Assembly (NCBI GenBank): GCA_022559985.1
Contig: JAFJTR010000017.1
Location: 390,003 to 454,002, forward strand
Direction of reading: 5' to 3'
DNA: 64,000 nucleotides
Origin: Parastagonospora avenae f. sp. tritici 18332-5
Taxonomy: Eukaryota; Ascomycota; Dothideomycetes; Pleosporales; Phaeosphaeriaceae
Numbering within the stretch: position 1 is the first letter of the stretch; each line of letters starts with the position of its first letter. Shown in pieces: positions 45,707-57,079 of the stretch. The notes below the pieces were generated by a model. The model was not told the DNA's origin. It worked only from the letters and a program-made list of their open reading frames with translations, and did no database searches. The translations under genes and the position numbers were made by a program.

Positions 45707-48293
45707 ATGGAGAGGATACGCGTGAGCAAGGTAGCTGCGCAGACCACCACACCCTGAATGCCATGTACTGATTTATATAGGTAGAGAACGTCCATCTCCA
45801 CCGCCGGGGAGTGCGCTTCGATGGCACGCTGCATCTCATGCCCCACCACATTGTCTTCAGCTACTTGCCCAGCCCTCCGCCAGACGCACCACCTGACGCG
45901 AAACCACCGAGGCAGAAAGAAGTATGGATTACGTACCCTATGATATCATACTGCTGTCTTAAACCACTGCCACCTATCTTGCGCCAGGAGCCGTCGATCC
46001 GCATTCGGTGTCGTGACTTCACATACTTTGCCTTCTACTTCCCCAACGAGAAGCAGGCACGTGACGTGTACGACAGCATACGCGCTCTAACGTGCAAGGT
46101 TGGGAGACTGGACAAGCTGCTCGCGTTCAGTTATCAGCCAAAACCTCCAGAAGATCAGCAGAATGGTTGGGACATTTACGATGCGCGGCGCGAGTGGAAA
46201 CGGCTAGGCATCAGCCCCAAGGATACGGAGAAGGGTTGGCGGATATCCGAGATCAACATCGAATACAAGGTGGGAACGACGAGCAAAGTTGTGTGGAAAG
46301 CTTCATCTAACGTGGTGAACAGTATTCGAAGACGTATCCTGCCCTTCTCGTGGTGCCCTCGAATGTCTCAGATAGCGTCCTGCGGTATGCCGGCGAGTAC
46401 CGTTCACGCCAGCGAATACCCGCGCTTGTCTACCGCCACCCCATCAACAACTGTTCCATAACTCGAAGTTCACAACCAACACCTGGTCTGCGTGGTAACC
46501 GCAATCCTCAAGATGAGAGGCTCGTTGCAGCTATATGGGCTACTAATCGTGGATGGAAAGCTACGCAACCACCTACACCACGTTCCGGCGGTCTGACACC
46601 AGACTCAAGCGTCGTGAACTTGAACGAAGCCAGTACCAACAGCTCCTTCGTTGGCGCTGTGGATACCGAGACCGTCGACTCTGGAAGGACTACTGTTGAT
46701 AATCTAACTGAATCATCCGAGATAGCAGACATTGATATTCCCAGGGTATACGGTGCGCAGCAGCGAAACCTTATTGTCGATGCCAGGCCAACTGTGAACG
46801 CTTATGCCATGCAAGCCGTTGGCCTAGGGTCAGAGAAGATGGACTACTACCCGGGAGCAGAAAAGGCTTACCTTGGGATCGACAACATTCACGTCATGCG
46901 CAAGTCCCTTGACACAGTCATCGAGGCACTGAAAGATTCAGACATCACACCTCTCGCCCCTAATAGGAACCTTTTGGCCAAGAGTAACTGGATCAAGCAC
47001 ATCAGTAATATCCTAGACGGTGTCGCGCTAATCGCGCGAACTGTGGGCATCATGCATTCGCATGTACTGATCCATTGCTCTGATGGTTGGGACAGGACGA
47101 GCCAACTGAGCGCACTGAGCCAGATTCTCCTTGACCCGTACTACCGTACACTAGAGGGCTTCATTGTGCTTGTTGAGAAAGACTGGCTATCATTTGGCCA
47201 CATGTTCCGGCATCGATCTGGCTTCCTGAGCCACGAGAAATGGTTCACCATCGAGAACGAGCGCATTGAGCGCGATGGCCAAGGCGGCAGCAACCCTTTC
47301 GAAAATGCCCTTCGTGGTGCGAGGGGACTGTTCAACCGACAAAATGAGTCAAACGAGACGCTTAACCAGCTACCAGAAACGAACGTTCCCGAAAATGCGA
47401 CTGATGCGGCGGACACTGCTACCCCAAAGCCCGCCAAATCCGGTGCAGCGGAAGAACATCGCGTCACCAAAGTCAACGAGCTGTCGCCAGTCTTCCATCA
47501 ATTCTTAGACTGCGTCTATCAACTACAACATCAACACCCGACCCGATTCGAATATAGCGAGCGCTTCCTTCGACGTCTCTTGTACCACCTGTACTCCTGT
47601 CAATACGGCACGTTCCTCTTCGACAACGAGAAAGAACGCATCGATGCGCGAGCACGAGAGCGGACCCGCTCTGTCTGGGACTACTTCTTATGTCGAAAAC
47701 AGGAGTTTATGAATCCCAAGTATGAGCCCGAGATTGACGACTCGGTGCGCGGCAAGGAACGCATGATCTTCCCACGCAAAGGCGAAGCAAGATGGTGGGC
47801 GGAATGCTTCGGCAGGACTGACGAGGAGATGAACGCTGCTGGCCCACATGCTCTTCCAAACCTGACGCCCCAGACTAGTAACGCCCCCAATGGCCGAAGT
47901 GGTACAAGCACACCCATTCCCCATGATCCAATCGTCACAGGCACGGAGTCAGCTGAAGGTGCAACTGGGGCTGGCACTACCGCCGAATTGCCGCCCACTC
48001 ATGCGCTTGGTGAGCCTTCTTCAAGTGTACCGCATGCTTCGTCTCTTTCACCACTTGATGCTGCTACCGCGCTTGGACAAGATATTCGGCAAGGCCTGGC
48101 TGCGGGTATCGAGAGGCTCGGTATCGGAAAGCCAGGTGGTTCCGGTGCGGATCGAGGAGCAAGCCCGGCGTCGGGGCAAAGCAGGCTGAGCGCAGATATT
48201 GGGAGGGAGGCCACGAGGCTTAGTGCGGATCTGAGTGCGAGTCAGGGGAAGGTTGAGGATGTTCGGAAGGATGTGGAGGTCGAGATGCAGTGA
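45707..48293 (+). CDS. Myotubularin-like phosphoinositide 3-phosphatase
   Basis: Three exons, 45707..45730, 45781..46269 and 46323..48293, give 827 residues. Exon 1 codes only MERIRVSK; the GRAM/PH domain continues VENVHLHRRGVRFDGTLHLM. The 53-nt second intron joins INIEYK to YSKTYPALLVVPS. The active site is HCSDGWDRTSQL, with the CX5R nucleophile C423 and R429 and the Asp residues usual in active myotubularins. Such enzymes remove the 3-phosphate of PI3P and PI(3,5)P2 and control endosome/vacuole traffic and autophagy; yeast has one, Ymr1. An extra Ser/Gly-rich C-terminal tail ends in a short Lys/Glu helix. The active-site residues look complete, so I predict activity. Confidence 0.93.
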
Positions 48294-49647
48294 GCAACCG
48301 CGATCTCAAGCACATGTACAAGACCTGATGGTACTCGAGACGAGGATTGTAAAGTCAATTTTGATATGATAAGATAAGCATGAATGACGATACCCCGGGC
48401 ATATCGGCCGAGACCGAATAGTGGATGCCTGGTAATAGAAATGTCCGCGAGTTTGATGAACTCACACTGAGATATTCTGATGTTTGCTTCCTGGTACCGG
48501 CGCCTGAAGAGAAGATCAGCGACGGGGCATCTGCTACGCCCCTATTCTACACAGCCCTACGTTCTGTTCATCATCTATTGGCTCGGGGGCTCGGAGGCTC
48601 GGGGCTGCATTGGGGCCACGCCACCAGCTCCTTCTTAACTCGAATCAGTACGGTAGATAGCTGTGGATCCAGCTGCGCATCCTGGGGCGATGCGCCTGGG
48701 ACAAGGCTATCCTTACCTAGGTAAAGTTCTGCCCGAGTAGGAACAAGAGCACGTCCAGGCAAACTCAACCAAAGCGAAGACATTGCCAGCTGAGTTACCC
48801 TCTTGTGCCACCACTGCCGGGATGATCCATCCGCGCTGTCTAGCTTAGCCAGTACGGCAATGCCGTAGCCTTTCTCCGCGGGCCATGTACTCTTTTTGTA
48901 CTGTGACGGGTAGCTGGACGTGTTCATGCTACTTGGGCGTACGCGCAGGAGGTTTGATTGAGTACATTTGTAGAAGAAGCTACGCTGGGAAAAGATACTG
49001 CTTTACACATTTACCCAGAAGAGACTATCGAGAGATGCGGTACATCTGCTGCATTCGCTTGCATCACAAATACCTATATATGTGCTATCGAATTATACTC
49101 CTGCAGCGTGAAGTGCGCCTAAAAAGAGAGAATTTCACCATTCTGCTGGAGTACGGTTACATAGCCGCCAGGAGATAGAATTTGTAAGATTTGCATCATG
49201 AATTCACGATGTGCCCTGGTGGGTCAGGGAAGACCCCTCCCCTGTCTGTTCCTGAAGATCCCTTGTCAGTGTGGATCCAGGACGCCACCTGTCAGAACGG
49301 CCCTGGCGCCAGAATCCGGCAACCGGAACTGGGTGCTCTCACCGCAAGATCACCAAGGTCAATGCCACCGACTGACGACCGATCGTTCAAGAATTAAGAA
49401 ATGGTTGCAGCATGGGCCATACTCGCTGTGTGCTTTGTCGTAATCAACACATACGCAATCATCCTCGAGGGGCAAACGGGGCCCTAGGTAATTGCACATA
49501 TCTCTGAGAGCTTAAAGTCAGAGAGAAAATGCTCCTCTAACGAGTATTACGCATCAGGGACACCTCATTTGACCTTGTGAGACTTTTAGCTGCGCTTTGC
49601 GACACCGATCTTGCCGCTTTCTATCACTCAGTACTCTTCAAATCACG
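48294..49647. other. Intergenic region
   Basis: About 1.35 kb before the zinc-finger block. Short ORFs only, with no motif. It marks the change from housekeeping genes to accessory genes. Confidence 0.4.
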
Positions 49648-50547
49648 ATGGATTTTACTTTCCTCGACAATAACAACCATGCAGAGCTCTCGAGCGCGCT
49701 TGCTATAAAAGGCCAAGATGTTCAATACGATTGGATATCACAGTTCCCAGAACTCGATTTTGGTAACAAACTCTTGTCAATTCTGCTATTGTCAGACACA
49801 TGCCAAGTATAAATATACTAACAGCTTTGCCAGACTGGACTGTTTATTTCGATGGCCCGATGCCCATGAATACGGCGCAAAGAGAGAGTGCAGTAGTTAG
49901 CCGTGAGGAGTTTGAGACTATGATGATATTTGACCTGCCGACGTAAGTTGAAGCTGTAGAAAGGCTGCAAATTGTTATTGACCTCTATCAGAAGCAATGC
50001 TCGAGGAAGAGAACAGCAGATGTCTGCCAGTGTAGAGTTGCCAGGGTATGCTTTTTGAGATCTGCATATTAACAAAAAGCAACTCTCTGACCATTCGAGT
50101 ATTAGTGAAAACCAACGGTCATCTAGACCTTCTTTCATGCATTCCGCGACCGATACAAGCCGGTTAGAACCCGTCCAACAAGCCCATGGACCGAGTCCAT
50201 CGTGCTCAGCACCACCCACCCTTACCAATCCAACGCCCGGTGTCAGCTTCTCCACAGGCTCACACACGCCGCACCAAGTCACGGATGTCATGGTCGGAAC
50301 GATCTATGCTTCCTCGAACACGGATAGTTACACCTTCCAATGTCGCGTTGCCAGCTGCCACGGTCGAACATTCAGTCGCTGGCCTGATTTTACACGACAC
50401 TACAACGGAGCTCATGCTGCGGCTCCTACAGCATACTGGTGTAACGTCGAAGGATGTCCTCGCAGTAAAGCGGCTCACAACCGTCCATTTCCGAGAAAGG
50501 ATAAACTGAATGATCATGCTAAGAGCATCCACGGCTTGAGGGCTTGA
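49648..50547 (+). CDS. C2H2 zinc-finger protein
   Basis: Four exons, 49648..49762, 49825..49942, 49992..50045 and 50106..50547, give 242 residues starting MDFTFLDNNN. Each intron has GT..AG ends (CTAAC branch in the first), and splicing keeps a protein-like frame: PDWTVYFDGPMPMN, SREEFETMMIFDLPT, REQQMSASVELPG. Two C2H2-like fingers lie in the last third: FQCRVASCHGRTFSRWPDFT with paired His after it, and YWCNVEGCPRSKAA with RKDKLNDHAKSIH. Such two-finger proteins form large lineage-specific families in ascomycetes, thought to be nuclear; no target is known. A decayed paralogue lies 0.5 kb downstream. Confidence 0.75.
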
Positions 50548-51019
50548 ACGCACACACTGTACGGCATGGATTTGGTTACTCGCATGATGCTAGGTGTTGA
50601 GGATCTCCTACAGGAAGACGATGTAATGCGGCGTTCATAGACAAAGGGTATGTAATGATTTCGATTATAGGATATACTAAAGGCGATTTTGCGGGATGAA
50701 AAGACTACGGGTACAGTAGATTTTAATACACTTGTAGATGTTGATTGGCAATGAGAAGCTATGTCCGAGCATCTGGTTATTGCATTCACATAGTCGCCAT
50801 GGCGTGTCTGACGAATTCGTCGGTATGAGGTTGTGTTTCGCGATCGGCCGTTATGATTCGAGGAAGCCGCGCAGCAGTGGTCAACTGCCTCAACTTCGTT
50901 CAAGAAGTCAGGCACAAGTTAGCTCGAATGGTAGCTTCCACAACACCCAATCTGAACAGCTCTCATAACCATCAAAACTTCCTCACGTATAACACATCAT
51001 CCAACCCTTCCCGACCGCA
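50548..51019. other. Intergenic region
   Basis: 472 nt between the zinc-finger gene and its decayed paralogue. Nothing recognised. Confidence 0.4.
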
Positions 51020-52144
51020 ATGGCAGACGAAGAACCAGATCCCGCCACTCTCGCTCGCTGGCAGGCAGAACGCGAGCAACAGCTTGAGGGATGGGAAGCG
51101 GAATAATCGGAACAATCCCATCATTTCTCAACAACATCACGTAAGTGTCGCAAGAGAGACAGACGATTGCCAGCATCCACTAATAGTGTGCCATCGTCAG
51201 AGCCATCTTTTCCGGCATTTGGATCGATGCCCGGCTTCGACCCGATTTCCGCGTTCGATCCATCCGTGTTCGATCCATCCGTGTTCGATCCATCCGTGTT
51301 CGACCCATCCGCGTTCGACCCATCCGCGTTCGATGTTTTTCCGACCACACCATAGAATGAGTCCAGTTCGCATGAGATAGATGACAACCAGGCACGATCA
51401 GTACCACCAACGGTACACAATCGAGAGTAAGCAGATGACTTGACGGATGCGTGGTAGATGTTTCGTTAGGCTAAATTGAGTCAGTGACCAACAGACAAGG
51501 AACCAAAACACGTTCCCCTTCGTCCCAACGCTGCCTCAGCCACGACTCAACCAGGCCGGAGCAAATGCTGTCGAGAACCCGCTACAAGCTCCGTCACGTA
51601 CCTCAAGATCACAGACACGAGAGGAAAATTTGGGGTCAACTCCATCATCAGCATATCAAGCAACATCACCGTCTCCTCCCACGGAAAATTCTTGAGCCAC
51701 ATGGTACAGATTAAAGATTTCAAAAGCACACGATATGCGTGTAGGCAAGGGACATGCACCGACGTATTTATAGGGAGAGCTGACGCATTCATTAAACACC
51801 ACCATAAACATCATGCAGGGCCCAACAGCGAATCTTCTACAACACTGAATTCCAGAGCCGACCATAATTGGGACCTAGTTCCGAGCACTATCATCGGTTC
51901 CGTGTCCATATCTAATGGTACAAAGTCTTTGTTGTTCAGGTGCGCCGAGACTGGATGTCCGAATGAAACGACCTGGACCAAGCTCGAACTTCTCGTCTCC
52001 CACTTTAAACATATCCATGTAACGCAGAAAAATAAATTCTTCTGTCCGCATGTGGGTTGCCCGCATAGTCAAGCTGGTGGGAGAAAAGGATTCGGCTAAT
52101 TCCTTGTTTGTGCGGAACATCTCAGAAAATACCATCAGGGATGA
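51020..52144 (+). pseudogene. Decayed C2H2 zinc-finger paralogue
   Basis: A good start (MADEEPDPATLARWQAEREQ) runs into TAA at 51104-51106, with protein-like sequence continuing in frame (SEQSHHFSTTS). Later coding-looking blocks lie in changing frames: SVPSSEPSFPAFGSMPG plus the FDPS repeat, ending TAG 51353; NQNTFPFVPTLPQPRL to PPTENS, ending TGA near 51693; and a finger block 51692..52099. That block shows LLFRCAETGCPNETTWTK...HFKHIH and FFCPHVGCPHSQAGG, homologous to the intact gene upstream, then stops at TAA 52097-52099, after which the same frame still encodes a finger helix (EHLRKYHQG). Possible introns are too short (33-39 nt). I read it as a pseudogene; wrong splicing on my part could explain some breaks, not all. 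Confidence 0.6.
51254..51328 (+). repeat. 15-bp coding minisatellite, five units
   Basis: Five tandem copies of a 15-bp unit: three TTCGATCCATCCGTG followed by two TTCGACCCATCCGCG. In the zinc-finger relic frame it reads FDPSV three times, then FDPSA twice. The period is a multiple of three, so copy-number changes keep frame. Confidence 0.9.
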
Positions 52145-52426
52145 TGGCGGTATGTGTAGGATGGAGATACCACGAGAACGTATTTAAGCAGCATATTAAG
52201 TTACCTTAGAAGCAAGTATATCAATATCGACATCAATTTATGAGCGCAGTCGATTAGTAGCTCATACGCCGGCCAGTCTGGTCTCATAGTCCATCGATAC
52301 CATCCATTCTTTCCTCAATCACGTGGTTCATGTAAACTCTGATCAGCAACTTTTGCATGCTCGTGCTGATTCTGTCATTTGTGAAGACTGTTAAGAGTAG
52401 GCCAGCAATACCATAAGACGACCCGC

Positions 52427-54617
52427 CTAGACAATACGAAAAGTGCCCTGCTCTACGACCTCTCGGTCTTCTTCCTGCCCGAATTGATTCAGAAACTTAT
52501 CGACGCACTCTCCTCTCTTCTTTCCGTAAGGCCATTGCAGACAGTTGAGAAACCATAACCCGATGCGCCGATATACTTTCCCCATGGCGTTGGCCTCTTC
52601 CACTAGAAGAAAAGTTAAGCGCTTCTTGATTCTCAAATTCTGCTCTGAAGGATCTTTGTTCTCGCCGACGTACAGCGCCCAACATTGCGAGTCTTCATCG
52701 TAATCGGAATTGTCGAGGCGAAAGACGCCCTCGTAGCGATACGCGTACTGGGGGGAATATGTAGCGTGTGGGCCCAGCTGTATTCGAACCGCGGAAGTGG
52801 TGATTTGGATGCATGGAAGAAATCTGGACAGCTCTTCGGTGATTGTATACAATGTCGAAGGCTCGTTCATGTCTTTCGGACCTTGGGTAGCGTGGACAAC
52901 ATCGACCCTGATATTATCGGCTATGGCAAGGTTCCTTCGTAGACAGTATTTGAACTCTAGAAGAGTTTTGTTGTGTGTCGATGATGTCTTGAAGGACGCC
53001 CACGTCCATGAGGGAAAGTCGGGTTGTGTCGCAAGACTAGTTTTCGGGCTGGTATTGGCGGCTTTGAGCGACCAGGCAAGCCCGTTCACGAAAGCTTGGC
53101 TGGGTGTAAAAGCTGAACTATCCAACTGATATGAGGTCGTTTGGCTGACTTTGCTTGTGTTGAAAAGTGGTATGCCGTGAAAGTGTTTAGCGCGCCCAGG
53201 ACTAGGTGGGCAGTTGTCAAAAGCGTTCAAAACACCCTCAAAGGCAGCTATGCCATCTGAAGCATAGGTAAGATTTCTTGGGATGTACTCGATCAATCGG
53301 TCGTAAACGTCGTCGGGGTTGCTGCTGAATACCGAGTGGGGGAATACTTGGAAGCTGTCCAAAAGGTCGTTTCCACTATTCTCGAGACTGTAGCTCAAGA
53401 ACTCGAGATGGTGCTTCCGCTTGCATTGGAAGTAGACATGTGTGTCTGTAAAAACCAAGGTACGCGATGACAGCAAAGCTTCTTGGTATCTGTCGAACCG
53501 ATGGCGAGATTAGCAGATGCCCCGGACATTGCTGACAGACTGATGCTTACGTCCATCCCCGAGTATTCCAACGTGACGCCTTAACCTGTTCACGTGTACT
53601 TTTGGATATAATGAATTGCATATCGCCGATAGCGAGCAGTTTTTGTGGGCTCCGTACAGTGCGATAGATACCTGGCAGACCACTGAACGCATCCGCTCCG
53701 CTTGCTGATATGATTGTGAGGGCGGCACCGCCATATATTACGTCCATGCTCCGGATAGTTGCTAATCTTTTTTGCATGTCGTGCTGATTAATACAGTACT
53801 CATCCACCCAGAGCTGCGGTATTCCTAGTTCGGTCGCAACATAGATCGCATCGCTTATCGTCTTAGGCAGGTCTTTCGGTAACCGCGTCCCTAGTCCAAA
53901 GGCTGAAGTGCTGCATTTGAGACTACCCCAGACATAGCTGAGGCACACGTACGGCTCGCCAGCCTTGAGTAATCTCACCAAGCGAGTCTTGCAGTCGATG
54001 ACACACAGGGTTCGTGTTGGAGATGGGTCTACAGGCGAAGACAAGCAGCTTGTCGATGACGAATTGTGATACGTATCACAACTTGCCAGCCAGGATTTGA
54101 CAAGACGAAGATCTGCTTTTTTCGCACTAATCGCTTGTCCAGTAGCCCACTGGGCGTCGAGAGGGCGTACATCTGACATGTTTATCGAGAAGAGACGTAT
54201 GGTGTTCACCATGGGGCAGTTCGAACATCGACACCTTAACGCATAGTATTTCAGTGCCGAATCCTGCAGTCGCTCTTCCTGTATCCAGAAATTTAATTTC
54301 TGAGCTTGCGGCTCGCATGGTGCTTGTTCGGCATTATCGCACTTCCGTAACTCTTTGAATAAGGCACACAATGAGCAACTCTTGTCGAAGAAAGCTGGCA
54401 GCCTCATTGCAATTCCTTCTGGATTGAGGCTCGCGTCCGTCTTGTGCAGATATCGGAAGATGCGAGAACCCCTACATGTTGTGCAGAAGCTGTCGGAAGT
54501 ACTATCGAGCACTTTAGCCCTAGGCGGGTCGATGTTTTTCTTCTTTACTGAGGACGGTGCACCATTCATTGCGATGGTTCGCATTTGTCCTTGCCCTGGT
54601 CTGCGACGCCGACGCAT
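52427..54617 (-). CDS. HET-domain (heterokaryon incompatibility) protein
   Basis: Two exons on the minus strand, 53551..54617 and 52427..53489, give 709 residues. The N-terminal part has a Cys-rich segment (CTTCRGSR, CSLCALFKELRKC, RCRCSNCP). The HET domain follows: PYVCLSYVWGS, KTISDAIYVATELGIPQLWV, DEYCINQHDMQKR, YGGAALTIISASG, then SRWNTRGWTYQEALLSSR. The 61-nt intron (donor GTAAGC, acceptor TCGACAG) falls inside the Thr codon of RGWTYQE. HET domains in fungi mediate non-self recognition and regulated cell death after hyphal fusion; many are of unknown trigger. The C-terminal half is variable with no known domain. The start could also be a downstream Met (codon 12 or 17). Confidence 0.85.
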
Positions 54618-55048
54618 GTGTACTCCAGTTTGGTAATGGTAACAGTGAGGAAATTGCTAAGGCTGTAGCCGCAATTGGAATGAACATGCGTCTCCAGAAA
54701 AGATACTCGCAAGGAGGATAGGTACGATGCGTAACGTTGAAAAAGTTGAGTAAGATGTTGCTGTTTTAGGCTACAATCCATGTGCTGGCTCAGCCTCATA
54801 GATACCCCGCCAGACCCTGGTCAGCCATGGTGATCTGTATGCAGCAGTCAATCTAGCCAATAAGCCACTCGGTGCTTGAAACACATTCATTGCATGGACC
54901 CGCAGAGATGTCTGACCAATAGACCGCTCGAGAAGTCGGACAGGATCTGTTGGAGTTATGCATGGCTAGGCCGACGTCACAGCGTCCATCTTGTTTGAGA
55001 GAAGCCGTATTTAGATGTAGGGAAAAGGTGGTAGGATGTGTCGTTTCA
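54618..55048. other. Intergenic region between HET genes
   Basis: 431 nt between the 5' end of the intact HET gene and the 3' end of the TAG-containing one. No feature seen. Confidence 0.4.
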
Positions 55049-57079
55049 TCAACCTAAGATGATGTCCTTCCTAGTCGTCTCTAGTTCCTTCCAATCCGAT
55101 TCGTCGACCCTTGCAAGACCCAAACGGACAGCATAAGGACCGCCTTCTTTAGTCTCGCGCCATTCGATGAGCATGATGTTGACCCGGGGCACTGCTTCCA
55201 GTTTTGGCACAAGCGAGCCATCAGTGTTATAAAAGGTAACGCAGCTTTCGCCAGTGTGGATTGAGAGTAGAACGAATTCTGCCTTGTATTCCTCGCAATA
55301 ACTGCAGAAGATTGTGTCGGGAATAGTCATCTCACCAATGTCTTTGCCGCGTGGTGTCAATATACGGACCGATAGAGATACACGACATTTGGCAAGATGT
55401 AAACATGGATCGATCTTGAGCGTCAGAGACGACGTTTCGGCGGTGAAATGAAGGAGACCGAAGTCAAGCAGGTCTGCGTCTAGTCTTGGTGCTTCGGCAC
55501 CCGTAAACGCGGATTTCGGTAGCACCTCCTCAGCCCAAGTGCTGCTATCCGTCACTTGGTAGTCCCCGATGTATCGAATAGGATCGAGCCAGAAAACGCG
55601 ACATACGATAGCTCGGCCCGGGCAGCCGCCATATTCAATGCATTTGCCTTTGGCAATCCAAGTCCAAGACGGCATAGGAAGACGACGAAGGACCCCAGCC
55701 TCATCCGGCACGATATGCTCTTGGCTGCAGTCATTGGTGCAGCATGTACGCCATAACAAGGCAGCATCCAGGTGGTCATAGGGTAAGCCCCAGATATAGC
55801 CATTCGGAAATCGATCCTTGAGACCCTTCAGAATTCCAATGAATGCCCAGAACAGGTCCGAGTCATCGTGAAACTCTCTCGTGGTATAATGCTCCACTCT
55901 GTGCATATATACGCCTAATGCACACCAGATCTCCAAGCCTGGTCCTCGGCGGATTTCCCTGTTATCCGAATGAAACATGGAAAGTAAAGAATTAGCCTCT
56001 GTTGGCAGATGTCGCCAACTCTTGTATTCGGTGTGCTGGTCTTCACACCATGATTCATCGAGGCATTTCCAGAATACTTGGCTTTCAGTGAAGATAAGTG
56101 CTCTTCTGGCTAGCATGCCTTCTTGGAACGTCTAGCCTCGTGTATTCCATACTGTGTCGCTCATAGTAGCATGCAAATTCGGTCTAGAAGTGCTGTACCC
56201 GACTCCATCAAGCATTTCCACCGGTGGTCCTGTCAACATAGACATTGGAGTCTTGTACCAACTTTGATTGGAACTCCATCGCGGAAGGTGCATCTGTGCG
56301 TTTGTGACAGCGGCGATGATAGTGAGTGTCACATGTCCGTAAATTTCGTCCATGATAGGTAGTTGCCGTTGTTTGTCTTGCATATCGTCTTGCATAATAC
56401 AAGCCGTATCAACCCAAAGAAATTTCTCGCCCAGCCGGGCCACAACTTCCATAGTATCCACAATAAGTTGTGGAAGGGTCTTTTCGGTCAAGCTTCCTTC
56501 GCAGAAATAGTTCTCGATGGTAGACTTGGTGAGCACGCCTTTGGTACCTTTGCCCCGTACGTATGAAAGTGCCACATATCGTTCGTGGAGTGTGGATGTT
56601 GTGAGACAACGCTTCTGAACGTCGACAAGCCTCAAGCTGGCCCTGACATCGGTCTTCGGTTTCCATCGCTTGCATTGCTCGTGGCTCACCGAACAAAAGT
56701 TCATCCACTCTTTGAGGAGACCGATGTCTACGAAAGTCGGAAGTCGACGCAAGCGGACAAGAGAATTGCGCTCCGGTGTCAAATTCGTAACAATGGCGAG
56801 CTGATCAAAACTCGTGCCGTATGGCACGGCTCTCTTAAATGGCTACAGTAAAGCTGCGAAGTGATTGGACCCGTTGGCAGAGTTATCCGATGTTCTGCGG
56901 CAGAGATGTATTTCGAGGCAGAGCGGTCGCCCGATTGGTGTAATGCTTGTGCTGGTAGGCTGTCGGATGGAGAACGAAGAGTTGTGGAGGCGCAAACTTA
57001 TGCCTGCCGACCTGGAGATAGTGTCTGAGCCTGAGATCGATGCAACATGTTGGGCAATTAATGTTGGCCATGACAGAAC
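55049..57079 (-). pseudogene. HET-domain gene interrupted by two in-frame TAG codons
   Basis: One minus-strand frame is open for about 676 codons except for TAG at 56132-56134 and TAG at 56843-56845. HET marks on both sides of the first TAG are in the same frame: HERYVALSYVRGK, EKTLPQLIVDTMEVVARLGE, FLWVDTACIMQDDM, YGHVTLTIIAAVT, VWNTRG, then after the TAG TFQEGMLARRALIFTE. The intact neighbour has NTRGW there, so this TAG replaces the invariant Trp. Upstream of the second TAG the frame reads GRPLCLEIHLCRRTSDN and SNHFAALL, then after it PFKRAVPYGTSF. No ATG start or first exon was found; a TAG at an AG-type acceptor near 57080 may mark the exon edge. It could be a young pseudogene (TGG to TAG fits RIP) or a gene read through mRNA editing. 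Confidence 0.65.

Noticed and set aside
51254..51328. CRISPR array
   Set aside because: Direct tandem 15-bp units without spacers, inside coding-type sequence of a eukaryote.
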